This document shows positions 34,786-43,703 of a stretch of 64,000 nt of DNA, in pieces. Every line of letters begins with the position of its first letter. Within the stretch, counting starts at the first letter, position 1. The stretch is from NCBI GenBank assembly GCA_016794345.1, contig JAEUKE010000270.1, positions 1 to 64,000 of the forward strand. Reading direction: 5' to 3'. The stretch is from Myxococcales bacterium. GTDB taxonomy: Bacteria; Myxococcota_A; Polyangia; Polyangiales; Polyangiaceae. The notes beneath the pieces were generated by a model that was not told the DNA's origin, did not search any database, and saw only the letters and a list, made by a program, of their open reading frames with translations. A program made the translations under genes and the position numbers.

Positions 34786-36246
34786 ATGCTTTTGGCCCTG
34801 CGGCTCGGCTCCGAACGGCTCGCGCTCGCCGTCACCTTCACGCTGGCGATCCTCGTCACGGCGCTGCCGGGGCGGGCGCTGACCGATCCCATCGCGGGCG
34901 CCGTGGCTTTCCCCTCGACCGTGAGCTTGTTGCTCCCGTTCCCGGCCGGCTCGCAGATCCGCGTGCTCTCTGGCTACGGGCCGAGCATGGGCTCCAGCCT
35001 CCACGCGGACACGAACGCGCCCGCCAAGGCGAACGACCACTATGCGCTCGATCTCGACTACGCGAACGAGCCGAACGGCGGCAAGGGCCTGCCCGTCGTC
35101 GCACCACTCGCCGGGACCGTCGTTCGAGCGGGGTGGGCGACCTCGGGCTGGGCGAACTACGGCCAGCGCGTCATCCTCTCGCACGACCTCGGTGACGGGC
35201 ACGTCTACCACTCGGTCTACGCGCACCTCAACGCCATCGATCCCGCCATCGTCGAAGGTGCGACGGTCGCCGTCGGGCAGGTCCTCGGCGAGCTCGGCCA
35301 GTCGTGCCAGGGGCAGCTCTCGTGCGGCTCGTTCTCGGCGCCGCACCTGCACTGGGTGATCCATCGTGACAGTACTGTCGGCGGGAGCGGGACGGGCGGC
35401 TCGTACGGAGGCAACGCGGTCGTACCCGAGCCGCTCGACGGCTACGAAGATCTCGTCCAGGGCATGACCCTGGTCTCCTCGAACAACGGCATGCCCGAGT
35501 GCGGGGACGGGTTCTGCAACGGCGGCGAGACCGAGGCGAGCTGCCCGATGGACTGCGCCTGCGCGCCCATCCCGCCCGAGGGGCGCGTGGTGGACGACGG
35601 CGAGAAGTGTTTCGCGCGCGCCGGCTCCCCCCAGTACTGGTACACGACCGATCAAGGCCACGACGGCGGCGCCTTCTGGACACACGCGACCGACTCGGCG
35701 GAGGCGGACGACGTGGGCACATGGACGCTCGACTTCACGGAGGCCGGCGAGTACCAGCTCGAGGCCTACGTGGAGCCGGGCTTCGGCGGCAGCCAGCAAG
35801 CGAGCTACGTGATCGGGGCGCAGGGTGGGGCGCAGGCAGTCGCCGCGGATCAGTCCGCATCGGCCGGTTGGCTCGATCTCGGCACGTTCACCTTCGCCGC
35901 CGGACCGACGAGCGTGAGCCTGGCCGACAACACGGGAGAGCCATTTTCGGCGATGCGTGTGCTCGTGTTCGACGCGGTTCGGCTGACGCGGATCGGCGGC
36001 CCTTCCTCGACCTCGAGCGGCGCTGGCGGCGGCGGCGCGAGCGGCGGATCGACGACCGGCAGCGGGAGCGGCTCACCCACGGTGGCTTCGGCGGGCGCGG
36101 GCGGCGCAGACGGCGCGGACGAGGAAGGCGCTGCGAGCGGGTGTGACTGCCGCGCTTCCGTGTCGCAGCCGCGCCGCGAGGCGTGGTGGTTGGGGCTCGC
36201 GGCTTCGTTCGTCGTCGCTCGTCGGCTCCGCCGCCGATCGCGGTGA
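34786..36246 (+). CDS. Secreted M23 (LytM) peptidase with golvesin-like domain and MYXO-CTERM tail
   Basis: 486 aa. After a signal-like N-terminus, an M23 metallopeptidase domain occupies about residues 45-200: HYALDLDY supplies the first His and Asp, and PHLHWVIH the HxH zinc ligands. A Cys-rich segment (CGDGFCNGGETEASCPMDC) follows, then a golvesin-like beta domain (VGTWTLDFTEAGEYQLEAYV ... VLVFDAVRLTRIG). After a Gly/Ser linker, the C-terminus has GCDC, a hydrophobic stretch and an Arg cluster, the MYXO-CTERM sorting pattern in which the Cys is processed for surface anchoring. The domain family cleaves peptidoglycan cross-bridges; this suggests a surface-anchored wall hydrolase, perhaps used on prey. 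Confidence 0.87.
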   Translation: MLLALRLGSERLALAVTFTLAILVTALPGRALTDPIAGAVAFPSTVSLLLPFPAGSQIRVLSGYGPSMGSSLHADTNAPAKANDHYALDLDYANEPNGGKGLPVVAPLAGTVVRAGWATSGWANYGQRVILSHDLGDGHVYHSVYAHLNAIDPAIVEGATVAVGQVLGELGQSCQGQLSCGSFSAPHLHWVIHRDSTVGGSGTGGSYGGNAVVPEPLDGYEDLVQGMTLVSSNNGMPECGDGFCNGGETEASCPMDCACAPIPPEGRVVDDGEKCFARAGSPQYWYTTDQGHDGGAFWTHATDSAEADDVGTWTLDFTEAGEYQLEAYVEPGFGGSQQASYVIGAQGGAQAVAADQSASAGWLDLGTFTFAAGPTSVSLADNTGEPFSAMRVLVFDAVRLTRIGGPSSTSSGAGGGGASGGSTTGSGSGSPTVASAGAGGADGADEEGAASGCDCRASVSQPRREAWWLGLAASFVVARRLRRRSR

Positions 36247-36283
36247 CGGCGCGCGCCGGCCCTGCACGCTATGCTCGAGTCGC

Positions 36284-37330
36284 ATGCAACGCGCAGCGCA
36301 CGTTCTCCTGTTGGGCTCGGTCGCCGCTTGCGGCGCGGCGGAGCCCGGGCCCGAGCCCAGGCCACGCGACGTGCCGGCGACGACCGCCAGCGCGCCGCCC
36401 GTCGCCTCGGCGCCGCCCGTCTCGGCCTCGGCGACGGCGTCTGCCAGCGCCGCGCCCATCGAATCTGCGCCGACGTCTTGTCCCGACGGGATGGTGCTGG
36501 TCGAGGGCTCCTACTGCACCGAGCTCGAAGTGGACTGCCTCGAGAAGTTCTACGCGGAGCAGAACCACATCTGGGTCTGCAAGAAGGTGCGCGAGCCGAC
36601 CAAGTGCACGGGGACGGAGAAGCCGATGCGCTACTGCATCGACAAATACGAGTTCCCGAACCGCAAGGGCGAGCGCCCGATGGTGATGCAGAACTTCTAC
36701 CAAGCGCAGGTGCACTGCGCGAAGGCGAAGAAGCGCGTCTGCACGGAGGAGGAGTGGACGATGGCGTGCGAGGGGCCGCAGCGAAAGCCCTTCCCGTACG
36801 GCTACGTGCGCGATCCGAACAAGTGCAACGGCGACAAGCCCTACGGCTTTCCCGACAAGCAGAAGGTGCTCGATCGAGATCCCAAGGAGCTCGAGCGTCT
36901 GTGGCAGGGCAGGGTGTCCGGCTCGCAGCCCGACTGCGTGAGCGACTACGGTGTGGCGGACATGCCGGGCAATGCCGACGAGCTCGCCTCGAGCGTGACG
37001 AAGTTCCCCGAGCGCCCCCGCACCGGGCCGCCGAGCCGCAAGTCGGGCAACTTCGACAACGTCACGACCGGCGGGCCCTGGTACCTCGGCGTGCGCAACA
37101 TGTGCCGGCCGAAGATCTACTCCCACGACGAGAGCTTCGCCTATTACTACCTCTCCTGGCGCTGCTGCTCGGAGCCGGACGGCAAGCAGACTGATCCTCG
37201 GGCCCCCAAGCAGATCGAGCGCGGCTGGACCTTCGAGCGCGTCCGCAACATCGCCGAGCACAGCTGGAAGCTGCCCCTCAACCCGAAGTGGCCCGGGGAC
37301 GAGGGGTACAAGTCCGGCGGCGGGCCCTAG
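36284..37330 (+). CDS. FGE/SUMF1-like (formylglycine-generating-enzyme fold) lipoprotein
   Basis: 348 aa from the ATG at 36284, chosen because it opens a lipoprotein signal (HVLLLGSVAAC); the upstream in-frame extension overlaps the M23 gene. After an Ala/Pro/Ser linker, the domain begins CPDGMVLVEGSYC and continues YCIDKYEFPNRKGERPM, QAQVHCAKAKKRVCTEEEWT and ACEGP, the sulfatase-modifying-factor fold often found in kinase-associated and surface proteins. Many Cys residues suggest disulfides. True FGE catalytic copper ligands cannot be confirmed. It probably has a binding rather than a sulfatase-activating role. Confidence 0.8.
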   Translation: MQRAAHVLLLGSVAACGAAEPGPEPRPRDVPATTASAPPVASAPPVSASATASASAAPIESAPTSCPDGMVLVEGSYCTELEVDCLEKFYAEQNHIWVCKKVREPTKCTGTEKPMRYCIDKYEFPNRKGERPMVMQNFYQAQVHCAKAKKRVCTEEEWTMACEGPQRKPFPYGYVRDPNKCNGDKPYGFPDKQKVLDRDPKELERLWQGRVSGSQPDCVSDYGVADMPGNADELASSVTKFPERPRTGPPSRKSGNFDNVTTGGPWYLGVRNMCRPKIYSHDESFAYYYLSWRCCSEPDGKQTDPRAPKQIERGWTFERVRNIAEHSWKLPLNPKWPGDEGYKSGGGP

Positions 37331-37399
37331 GTCAGCGGCGGCTCGGTCTCCGGCGCGACTTGTGTCCTGGCCGCAGCAGAGAAACGATACGTTCCTCTC

Positions 37400-38797
37400 A
37401 TGCGCCGCCTCCTTGCTTGTTCGGTGGGCCTCCTCGTCTCTCTCCCCGCGCTCGCGTCCGCCGAGGAGGTGGCCGAACCGTGTGAGCCCGACGCGCTGAC
37501 CTGTCAGGCCGGGCCCGTCGCGTTCCACAAGGAGCTCGAGCTCCCGATCGAGGGCGGCTTCGACACCGGCTGGGTCCCACAGGGCTCGCCGCTCCAGGTG
37601 CATTTCTGGGCGCAGCTCTACGCTTCGAGCTTCGTCGATCTCGGGGGCGAGCTCGAGACGAGCTGGCCCGAGTCACTCTCGCTCGAGGCGGTCCCCACGC
37701 CCGGCGCCGGCGCGCTCGGGATCCACTACGGCGTCGACATCGGCGGTGAGGCGATGGTCCAGGTCGAGGTGCTCGGCCAGACCTACTCGTGGACCGGCGA
37801 CATCCCGTACGTCCCCCAGTTCGACTTTCAGGTCGAGAACCAGACGACGTTCGACCCGTGGGCCTACGACGGCATCACCGTGGGCGGCTCGACCATGCAG
37901 GAGACGTTGTTCCAGGTCGACGTGACGAGCTTCATCGGCGTCGACATCCCCGGTCTCTCGGGCGGTATCGAGCTCGACGTCATGATGGACCTCGACGCGA
38001 CCTACCGCACCGAGCAGATCCGCGTGCTCGAGCCCGACGGCATGTTGGTGGCCGGCGGCGCGATCACGAACGCGACCCCGGTCACGAGCGCGCTCTACCT
38101 CGGCGGGCCCAGCGTGGAGTACGACGTGCAGCCCCTCGGGACCATCGTGTACGACGGCACGCTGCACCTCATCCCCGCGTTCTACATCGACACGATCGGC
38201 CCCGACTTCTCCATTCCCGTGGCCGACATTCCGATCCCGTTTTCGATCGATCAGAAGAACTTTCCGTTCGACGCCGCGCGCGTGCACGTCCCGCTGCCGG
38301 ACATCGAGCTGCCTTCGGACGACGCGCCGCCGAGCGGCGGGGAGTTCGATCTGCCTGAGAACATCCTCGATTTCGGTCAGGTCTGGGTCGGCACCTCGGC
38401 GCCGCTCGCGCTCGAGATCCACAACCTGGGCGAGGCGAAGCTCGTCTCGTCCGCCGCCGCCTCGGACCCGGCGTTCGTCGTCGCCGCCTCTCAGATCACG
38501 CTGACGCCCGGCGCCAAGGCGTCGGTCATCGTGAACTTCGAGCCCACCGCAGCGGGCGACTTCAACGCCACGCTCGTCCTCGCCAGCAACGACCCCGACG
38601 AGCCGAGCCGTGAGGTGACGCTGCACGGCGTGGCCGTGCCCCAAGGGGAGGACCTCGACCAGACGGTGCCGGCGGACATCGTCGACGAAGACGACGACGG
38701 GTGTAACTGCCGGACGGCGGGGACCTCCAGCGGGAGCGGCGCCGGGCTCGCGTTCGCGGTGCTGGCCCTGGCGCTCGCCGCGCGCCGTCGTCGTTAA
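37400..38797 (+). CDS. Secreted beta-rich protein with ASPM/Hydin-like domain and MYXO-CTERM tail
   Basis: 465 aa. A signal peptide (cleavage near ALASAEE) is followed by a ~300-residue beta-rich domain I do not recognise, then an Ig-like ASPM-SPD2-Hydin type domain at about 315-415 (LDFGQVWVGTSAPLALEIHN; VNFEPTAAGDFNATLVLASN). The end is DDDGCNCRTAG, a hydrophobic stretch (GLAFAVLALALAA) and RRRR, a clear MYXO-CTERM signal. It should be anchored on the cell surface. Its TAA stop shares TTAA with the stop of the convergent downstream gene (4-bp overlap). Confidence 0.82.
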   Translation: MRRLLACSVGLLVSLPALASAEEVAEPCEPDALTCQAGPVAFHKELELPIEGGFDTGWVPQGSPLQVHFWAQLYASSFVDLGGELETSWPESLSLEAVPTPGAGALGIHYGVDIGGEAMVQVEVLGQTYSWTGDIPYVPQFDFQVENQTTFDPWAYDGITVGGSTMQETLFQVDVTSFIGVDIPGLSGGIELDVMMDLDATYRTEQIRVLEPDGMLVAGGAITNATPVTSALYLGGPSVEYDVQPLGTIVYDGTLHLIPAFYIDTIGPDFSIPVADIPIPFSIDQKNFPFDAARVHVPLPDIELPSDDAPPSGGEFDLPENILDFGQVWVGTSAPLALEIHNLGEAKLVSSAAASDPAFVVAASQITLTPGAKASVIVNFEPTAAGDFNATLVLASNDPDEPSREVTLHGVAVPQGEDLDQTVPADIVDEDDDGCNCRTAGTSSGSGAGLAFAVLALALAARRRR

Positions 38798-40497
38798 GCG
38801 GCCCGTACCAGCCAGCCGATCGCGGGACCGCCGTACACGGCGGTCCGCGTGAGCCAGCGCGCGCGCGAAGCGGCCGCGATGATCTCCGGCCTCTCCAGGG
38901 ATGCGCGCTGCGCGGCGATGAAGCCCGGGTACGACGCGCCGAGCGCGTCGTAGGCCGCGTCGACGCTCGGCCCCATGGGGATGCTCTTGCCGCCGATCAC
39001 GTTCTCGAAGGCGGCCCCCGCGGCGAAGCCGACGAGCGCGCGGGAGAGATCGATCTTCGCGAGATCGTCGAACAGCGGCTCGAGCTCGGCGTAGAGCGCG
39101 AGCACCACGGGCCCGGACGGGTAGGCGACACGCGCGCCGGAGAGCGCGCGCGCAGCCGCGACCGCGCTTGTTTCGTCGGGCAAGCGGAGCGCGAGCGCGT
39201 AGGCCTGGAAGCAGGCCATCGTCGAGACGAAGCCGCGGGTGGGGACGACGTCCGCGAGATCGGGGAACTCGGCGAGCAGCCGCCCGAGCGTGAGCACCTT
39301 GCGCGGCGGCACGAGCCGCTCGAGAACGACCGTGAACGAGCCCCCGGAGAGGTTGCGCACGGCGAGGAGCCGCGGCTCGGGTCGGAGGTGGACGAGCTGC
39401 GGCTGGATCGACGCGCCGACGTCGAACGCCACCTCGCTGCCCTGCTCGCCGTCGCCCACGACGAGCAGCGCGGGCGGGCCGATCTGCGGCAGCGTCCGGA
39501 GCTGGTACGTCGCAGGCTCGAGCGGGATTGTGAGATCGGCTTCGGCGCCGGGCGCGAGCGTCTCTTGCGCGACGATCTGCGGTGTACGGGACGGGCTCCC
39601 GAGGCACTCGAGCTTCACGCGGAGGGCGCGGACCTCGGGGCTGGGAAAGAAGTGCACGGCCAGGCTCTCGGGGAAGGTCGCGTCGAGCGGGATCGCGCAG
39701 GTGTCGCAGTGCACCCCCGGAGGGGGGCCGTTCGGGCCGAGCTCGGCGCGCGGCACGAGGCAGGACGGGCAGAGGATGTCGATGCGCGCCCCGAGGACGC
39801 CGACGCGCGCGGCCTGGATCAGGAAGGCCACCAGATCCTCCAGCGGGCAGGCCCACGCCTGCGAGAGCGCGAGCGGGCTCATCGTGGCTTGGTCGCGCTC
39901 CGGCGCGGCTCGGATGAGCGAGACGAGCCGGCTCACCAGCGGGCCCGGCGGCAAGCGGCTCCCGAGCTCCTCGAGGCGCGCGGCCTGCTTCGCCGAGAGC
40001 GCGGGCGGAGGGCCGAGGAGCAACCGCTCGGCGTCGTCTTGCGACTGATCCTCGAGCGCGGCGACCACCGCCCCGAGCGCCTCGCCGACCCACCGCTCGG
40101 TCGTGCGCTTCAGATCGAAGCTCAAGATCGGCCGAAAGAGCGCGGTGCGTGGCTCGACCTCGAGCGCGTAGTCGATCGACGTCCCGCCGGTCTCGGTGGT
40201 CGCGAGCTGCGCCGTCGCCGTGATGGATCGGGCCGGCCCGCCCTCGAACACGCGCCGGATGCGGAACCAGTGCGGGGCACGGAAGGCGAAGGGCTCCTCG
40301 TGGAAGCGGATCGCGAGCCCGAGCTTCTTCACCGTGCCCACGGGGCGCGGCCGCCCTGCTTCGTCGTATTCGGTCTCGTAGGTGAAGTTCGCCTTGGCGA
40401 GCCGGTTGAACGCGTCGGTGTCGCTCATGGCCCGCCACGTCCGCGCCTGGTCGGCGCGCGTCTCGAGGCGATAGCTCATCCGGATGGGCTCGGGCAT
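38794..40497 (-). CDS. SRPBCC/DUF5939-like protein with zinc-ribbon, no visible cyclase domain
   Basis: 567 aa from the ATG at 40497; the longer frame upstream lies over the divergent ATPase gene. The N-terminal ~150 residues are START/SRPBCC-like (MSYRLETRADQARTWRAMSD; FHEEPFAFRAPHWFRIRRVF). Two CxxC pairs, CPSC and CDTC, form a zinc-ribbon near the middle. This resembles the N-terminal part of myxobacterial DUF5939 adenylate cyclases, but the C-terminal third shows no metal-binding Asp motif of class III cyclases. It may be a cyclase that has lost its catalytic site, or a different fusion. Divergent from the HerA-like ATPase gene with 66 bp between the starts. Confidence 0.65.
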   Translation of the reverse strand: MPEPIRMSYRLETRADQARTWRAMSDTDAFNRLAKANFTYETEYDEAGRPRPVGTVKKLGLAIRFHEEPFAFRAPHWFRIRRVFEGGPARSITATAQLATTETGGTSIDYALEVEPRTALFRPILSFDLKRTTERWVGEALGAVVAALEDQSQDDAERLLLGPPPALSAKQAARLEELGSRLPPGPLVSRLVSLIRAAPERDQATMSPLALSQAWACPLEDLVAFLIQAARVGVLGARIDILCPSCLVPRAELGPNGPPPGVHCDTCAIPLDATFPESLAVHFFPSPEVRALRVKLECLGSPSRTPQIVAQETLAPGAEADLTIPLEPATYQLRTLPQIGPPALLVVGDGEQGSEVAFDVGASIQPQLVHLRPEPRLLAVRNLSGGSFTVVLERLVPPRKVLTLGRLLAEFPDLADVVPTRGFVSTMACFQAYALALRLPDETSAVAAARALSGARVAYPSGPVVLALYAELEPLFDDLAKIDLSRALVGFAAGAAFENVIGGKSIPMGPSVDAAYDALGASYPGFIAAQRASLERPEIIAAASRARWLTRTAVYGGPAIGWLVRAA

Positions 40498-40563
40498 GTT
40501 CGTCCGCGGGGAAGCTACGCGCGAGACGCGTACATCGTTGCAGTAGGGACGCAGGCTTGGCAA

Positions 40564-42918
40564 ATGGTCCTCGTGACCACCCGAAACCTCCGCATCGGTC
40601 GCGAGCGTGACCCGCAGGCGCCCGACAGCAGCCCGGAGTTCCTCCTGCCGCCCCACCACTGGGTGACACACGGCGTGGTCCTGGGGATGACGGGCAGCGG
40701 CAAGACCGGCCTCGCCGTCGTCGTGGTCGAGGAGGCGCTCGCGAGCAAGGTCCCGGTCCTCGTCATCGACATCAAGGGTGACCTGCCGAACCTCTTGCTG
40801 ACGTTCCCCGAGCTGGCCGCCCAGCGGTACCTGCCCTGGATCGATCCGGAGGCCGCGTCGCGAGAGGGCAAGTCCCCGGACGAGGTCGCCGCGGCCACGG
40901 CCGCGCGCTGGCGCGACGGCCTCGCCGGCTGGGGGATCACCGAGTCGGACGTGGCCGCGCACCGCGAGTCGATCGCGCCGCGGCTCATCACGCCGGGCGC
41001 GCGCATCGCGGAGCCGGTGGACGTGCTCTCGTCGCTCTCGCGGCGCTCGCCGCTCTGGGAGGAGGACGAGGAGGCCGCACACGACCAGCTCGCGGCCGGC
41101 ATCTCCCTTCTGCTCCGCCTGTCGGGCCGAGACGGCGATCCGCGCGGCCGCGACCACGTCGTCCTCTCGGCGCTCGCGGAGCGGCGGATCCGCCAGGGCA
41201 AGCCCGCGCCGCTCGCGGACTTGCTGACGGATCTGTTGTCAACGCCGCTCGCCAAGATCGGCGCGATGAGCTTCGAGGAGTTCCTGCCGCCCAAGGAGCA
41301 GCAGTCGCTCGCGCAAGATCTGAACACGCTCCTCGCGTCGCCCAAGCTCAAGGCCTGGCTCACGGGCGCTCCGCTCGACGTGGGATCCTGGCTCACCCCG
41401 CGGGACGGCAAGACGCCCCTCGTGATCGTCAGCGTCGCCCACCTCGACGACGACGAGCGGCAGCTCGTGCTCGGGCTGCTCCTCGACGAGGTGCTCGGCT
41501 GGGTGCGCGGCCTCTCGGGGACGAGCTCCTTGCGCGCGCTCGTGCTGCTCGACGAGGTGTTTGGGTTCCTGCCGCCCCACCCGCACAGCCCTCCGACGAA
41601 GAAACCCCTCCTCGCGCTCCTGAAGCAGGCGCGCGCCTTCGGTGTCGGCGTCGTGCTCGCCACGCAGAACCCGATGGACCTCGACTACAAGGCGCTCTCC
41701 AATGCGGGCATCTGGACGGTGGGGCGCCTGCAGACCGACGCCGATCGCGAGCGTGTGGTGGAGGGGCTGACCGGGGCCGACGGCGGTCTCGGTGGCCTCG
41801 AGCCGTCCGCGCTCGGCACCATCCTCCGGAACCTGCCGCCGCGCACGTTCTTCGTTCGTGACGTCCACCGCAACCCGGCGTGTGCGCTCGTCGAGACGCG
41901 CTTCACGATGTCGTGGCTTCGCGGGCCCATGACACGCAAGGAGATCGCGCGACTCCATCGAGAGCTCGCTCCCCAGGAAGAGCCCGCGGCAGGCACGGAA
42001 GAGACGAAACGCGCCGCGCCTGCGGCTCCGGAACGCGAGGCTCCCGGCGCCGCTCCGCAGCCGGCCGAGGTCCCGGCCGCCCCGGTCGGGTGGAGCACCT
42101 GGTTCGCGCACCTCGGCACGGGCCGCGCGCCAGCGGCGTACGCGCCGTACGTCGCGGTCACCGTCGTCGTGCGTGGGCGCGACACGAAGCTCGGCGTCGC
42201 GGTCGAGCGCCGGCACACCTTGCTTGCGCCGTTCGACGACGCGGGGCGTGTCGATCTCACGCGCGCCGCCGAGATCGATCCGCGCTCGCTCGAAGGGGAG
42301 GTTGCCAAGGGCGCGAGGTTCGCGCCGCTCCCCGAGACGCTCGCCACGAAGAAGGGCGCGCAAGCCGCGGAGAAGGCGCTGCGTGATCACGCGTCCTCAC
42401 GCGTGAGCCTCTCGGTCGACGTGCACCGCGCCTTTGGGCTCGTCCGTGGCGAGCACGAAGAGCCCGCCGCGTTCCTCGCGCGTTGCCGCGCGGAGGCCGA
42501 GCGGCGGGCCGCGTCGCTCCGCGCCGAGGCCTTGCAGACGAGCGTTCCCGCGATCGCGAAGCTCGAGCAGCGCGCGCTGTCCGCTCAGGCGGAGCTCACA
42601 GCGGCCCGTCAGGCCGTCGCCGCCGCGCCGAGCGATCTCGGCGCCGCATTCCTGCGTGTCGCCCTCGGCCGGAGCGCGAGCCAGCCGCTGACGAAGGCCA
42701 AGAGCAAGGCGGACTCGCGGCTCGAGAAGGCCGAGGAGGCGTGCCGGAAGGCGGAGCGCGCGCTCGAAGAGGCGCGTGCCGAGCAAACGGCGGAGGTCGC
42801 CGCGGCGATGGACGCGACGCTACGCGAGGCCCAGAACGTCGAGTCGGTCAGGCTCGTGCCCAAGCGCGGCGACGTCGAGGTGCTCTCGGTCGGCCTGGCC
42901 TGGGGCCTCGCCGGCTGA
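40564..42918 (+). CDS. HerA/FtsK-like ATPase (helicase HerA-type, DUF853-like)
   Basis: 784 aa from the ATG at 40564; the open frame continues upstream over the divergent gene and is not used there. Walker A is GMTGSGKTG (about residues 40-48) with VLVIDIKGDLPNLL after it; Walker B is LRALVLLDEVFGFLPP, and an arginine-finger-like region GVGVVLATQNPMDLDYKALS follows. This is the HerA/VirB4-FtsK superfamily, usually hexameric DNA or protein translocases. The C-terminal third is Ala/Glu/Lys-rich with long coiled coil (about 640-740). No NurA nuclease, Mre11/Rad50 or conjugation genes are adjacent, so its role is open. Confidence 0.85.
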   Translation: MVLVTTRNLRIGRERDPQAPDSSPEFLLPPHHWVTHGVVLGMTGSGKTGLAVVVVEEALASKVPVLVIDIKGDLPNLLLTFPELAAQRYLPWIDPEAASREGKSPDEVAAATAARWRDGLAGWGITESDVAAHRESIAPRLITPGARIAEPVDVLSSLSRRSPLWEEDEEAAHDQLAAGISLLLRLSGRDGDPRGRDHVVLSALAERRIRQGKPAPLADLLTDLLSTPLAKIGAMSFEEFLPPKEQQSLAQDLNTLLASPKLKAWLTGAPLDVGSWLTPRDGKTPLVIVSVAHLDDDERQLVLGLLLDEVLGWVRGLSGTSSLRALVLLDEVFGFLPPHPHSPPTKKPLLALLKQARAFGVGVVLATQNPMDLDYKALSNAGIWTVGRLQTDADRERVVEGLTGADGGLGGLEPSALGTILRNLPPRTFFVRDVHRNPACALVETRFTMSWLRGPMTRKEIARLHRELAPQEEPAAGTEETKRAAPAAPEREAPGAAPQPAEVPAAPVGWSTWFAHLGTGRAPAAYAPYVAVTVVVRGRDTKLGVAVERRHTLLAPFDDAGRVDLTRAAEIDPRSLEGEVAKGARFAPLPETLATKKGAQAAEKALRDHASSRVSLSVDVHRAFGLVRGEHEEPAAFLARCRAEAERRAASLRAEALQTSVPAIAKLEQRALSAQAELTAARQAVAAAPSDLGAAFLRVALGRSASQPLTKAKSKADSRLEKAEEACRKAERALEEARAEQTAEVAAAMDATLREAQNVESVRLVPKRGDVEVLSVGLAWGLAG

Positions 42919-42925
42919 CGGCGAC

Positions 42926-43138
42926 TCAGATCTGAACGGCGGTCGCGCGCCCGGGGCGTGCCTTCGCCGGGTGGACCTTCGCCGTGCTGGCCGGTGCGCT
43001 CTCCGGGGCGTGGAAGTCCACCGACGCCGGGCGAACGGGGCGGGCCGTCGGGACAGAGTTTCGCACGACCCCGTCGGGGAGCGATGCGACGTCAGTCCCT
43101 CTTTGACCGGTCCACAGCGACAGAACGCTCAGCTTCAT
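42926..43138 (-). CDS. Possible small protein of 70 aa
   Basis: Starts at ATG 43138 after AGGAAG at a suitable distance. The product MKLSVLSLWTGQRG... is Val/Ala/Pro/Arg-rich, with a basic, Pro/Ala-rich C-terminal half. No family is recognised and no Cys is present. It is convergent with the ATPase gene (stop 8 bp away). Support is the ribosome-binding site and its position in an otherwise empty interval; it may be a chance frame. Confidence 0.35.
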   Translation of the reverse strand: MKLSVLSLWTGQRGTDVASLPDGVVRNSVPTARPVRPASVDFHAPESAPASTAKVHPAKARPGRATAVQI

Positions 43139-43370
43139 AACGACTTCCTGAACAGGAGTGATGCACGTTCCGCGCCACACCCCCACGTCGTCCAGTCGGT
43201 TCTTCCGTCACAGGATCGTGGCTGAGAAACTACCAAGATTTTCGAATCGATGGATCGAGTCGGGCGCAGGATCGAGGCCCGACCTGGATCATGTGGTCCA
43301 TCTAGGACCATTGTCCCACCTTTCAATCTTGAAAGGCCCCGCTCCTGATGTGCAATAGTCGGAGGAGCCC
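43139..43370. promoter_or_regulatory. A/T-richer control region with two palindromes upstream of bolA
   Basis: The interval between the small minus-strand ORF and bolA is richer in A/T than its surroundings. It holds TGGTCC-ATCTA-GGACCA (43294-43310) and the perfect palindrome CCTTTCAATCTTGAAAGG (43319-43336), 34 bases before the bolA GTG. Both look like operators for dimeric regulators. A 13-base motif GTTCTTCCGTCAC (43199-43211) is shared with the promoter region at 21675-21687. Confidence 0.45.
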
Positions 43371-43697
43371 GTGACCCGACAAGAAGAGATGGAAGCGCGC
43401 CTTCGGGAGGCCCTCGACCCGGTGCACCTGGAGGTGATCAACGAGAGCCACATGCACAGCGTGCCGAGGGGCTCGGAGACCCACTTCAAGGTGGTCGTCG
43501 CGAGCGCTCGGTTCGAGGGCAAGAGCCGCATCGAGCGGCACCGAGCCGTCCAGCGCGCTCTGGACGACGCGTTTCGCGCCGGCCTCCACGCCCTGACGAT
43601 CACCGCCTTCAGCCCCGCGGAGTGGCAGACCGATCCCTCGGTGCAGCCGTCGCCGCCCTGCCTGGGCGGCTCCAAGGCCGACGCGAGCAAGGGCTGA
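43371..43697 (+). CDS. bolA: BolA family protein
   Basis: 108 aa, GTG start with GGAGGAG in front. The BolA fold is evident: MEARLREALDPVHLEVINES, then HSVPRGSETHFKVVVAS with the conserved His, and a FEGKSRIERHRAVQRALDDA helix-turn-helix-like segment, followed by HALTITAFSPAEW. BolA proteins bind [2Fe-2S] clusters with monothiol glutaredoxins and affect morphology and stress response. No grx gene is adjacent. The C-terminal 15 residues are an unstructured extension. The metallophosphoesterase gene starts 6 bp after the stop codon, so the two are probably co-transcribed. Confidence 0.93.
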   Translation: MTRQEEMEARLREALDPVHLEVINESHMHSVPRGSETHFKVVVASARFEGKSRIERHRAVQRALDDAFRAGLHALTITAFSPAEWQTDPSVQPSPPCLGGSKADASKG

Positions 43698-43703
43698 CGA
43701 GGC

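Noticed and set aside
39388..40563. Upstream extension of the HerA-like ATPase frame (392 codons)
   Set aside because: Low-complexity Arg/Glu/Leu shadow of the SRPBCC/zinc-ribbon gene; the Walker-containing protein begins naturally at 40564.
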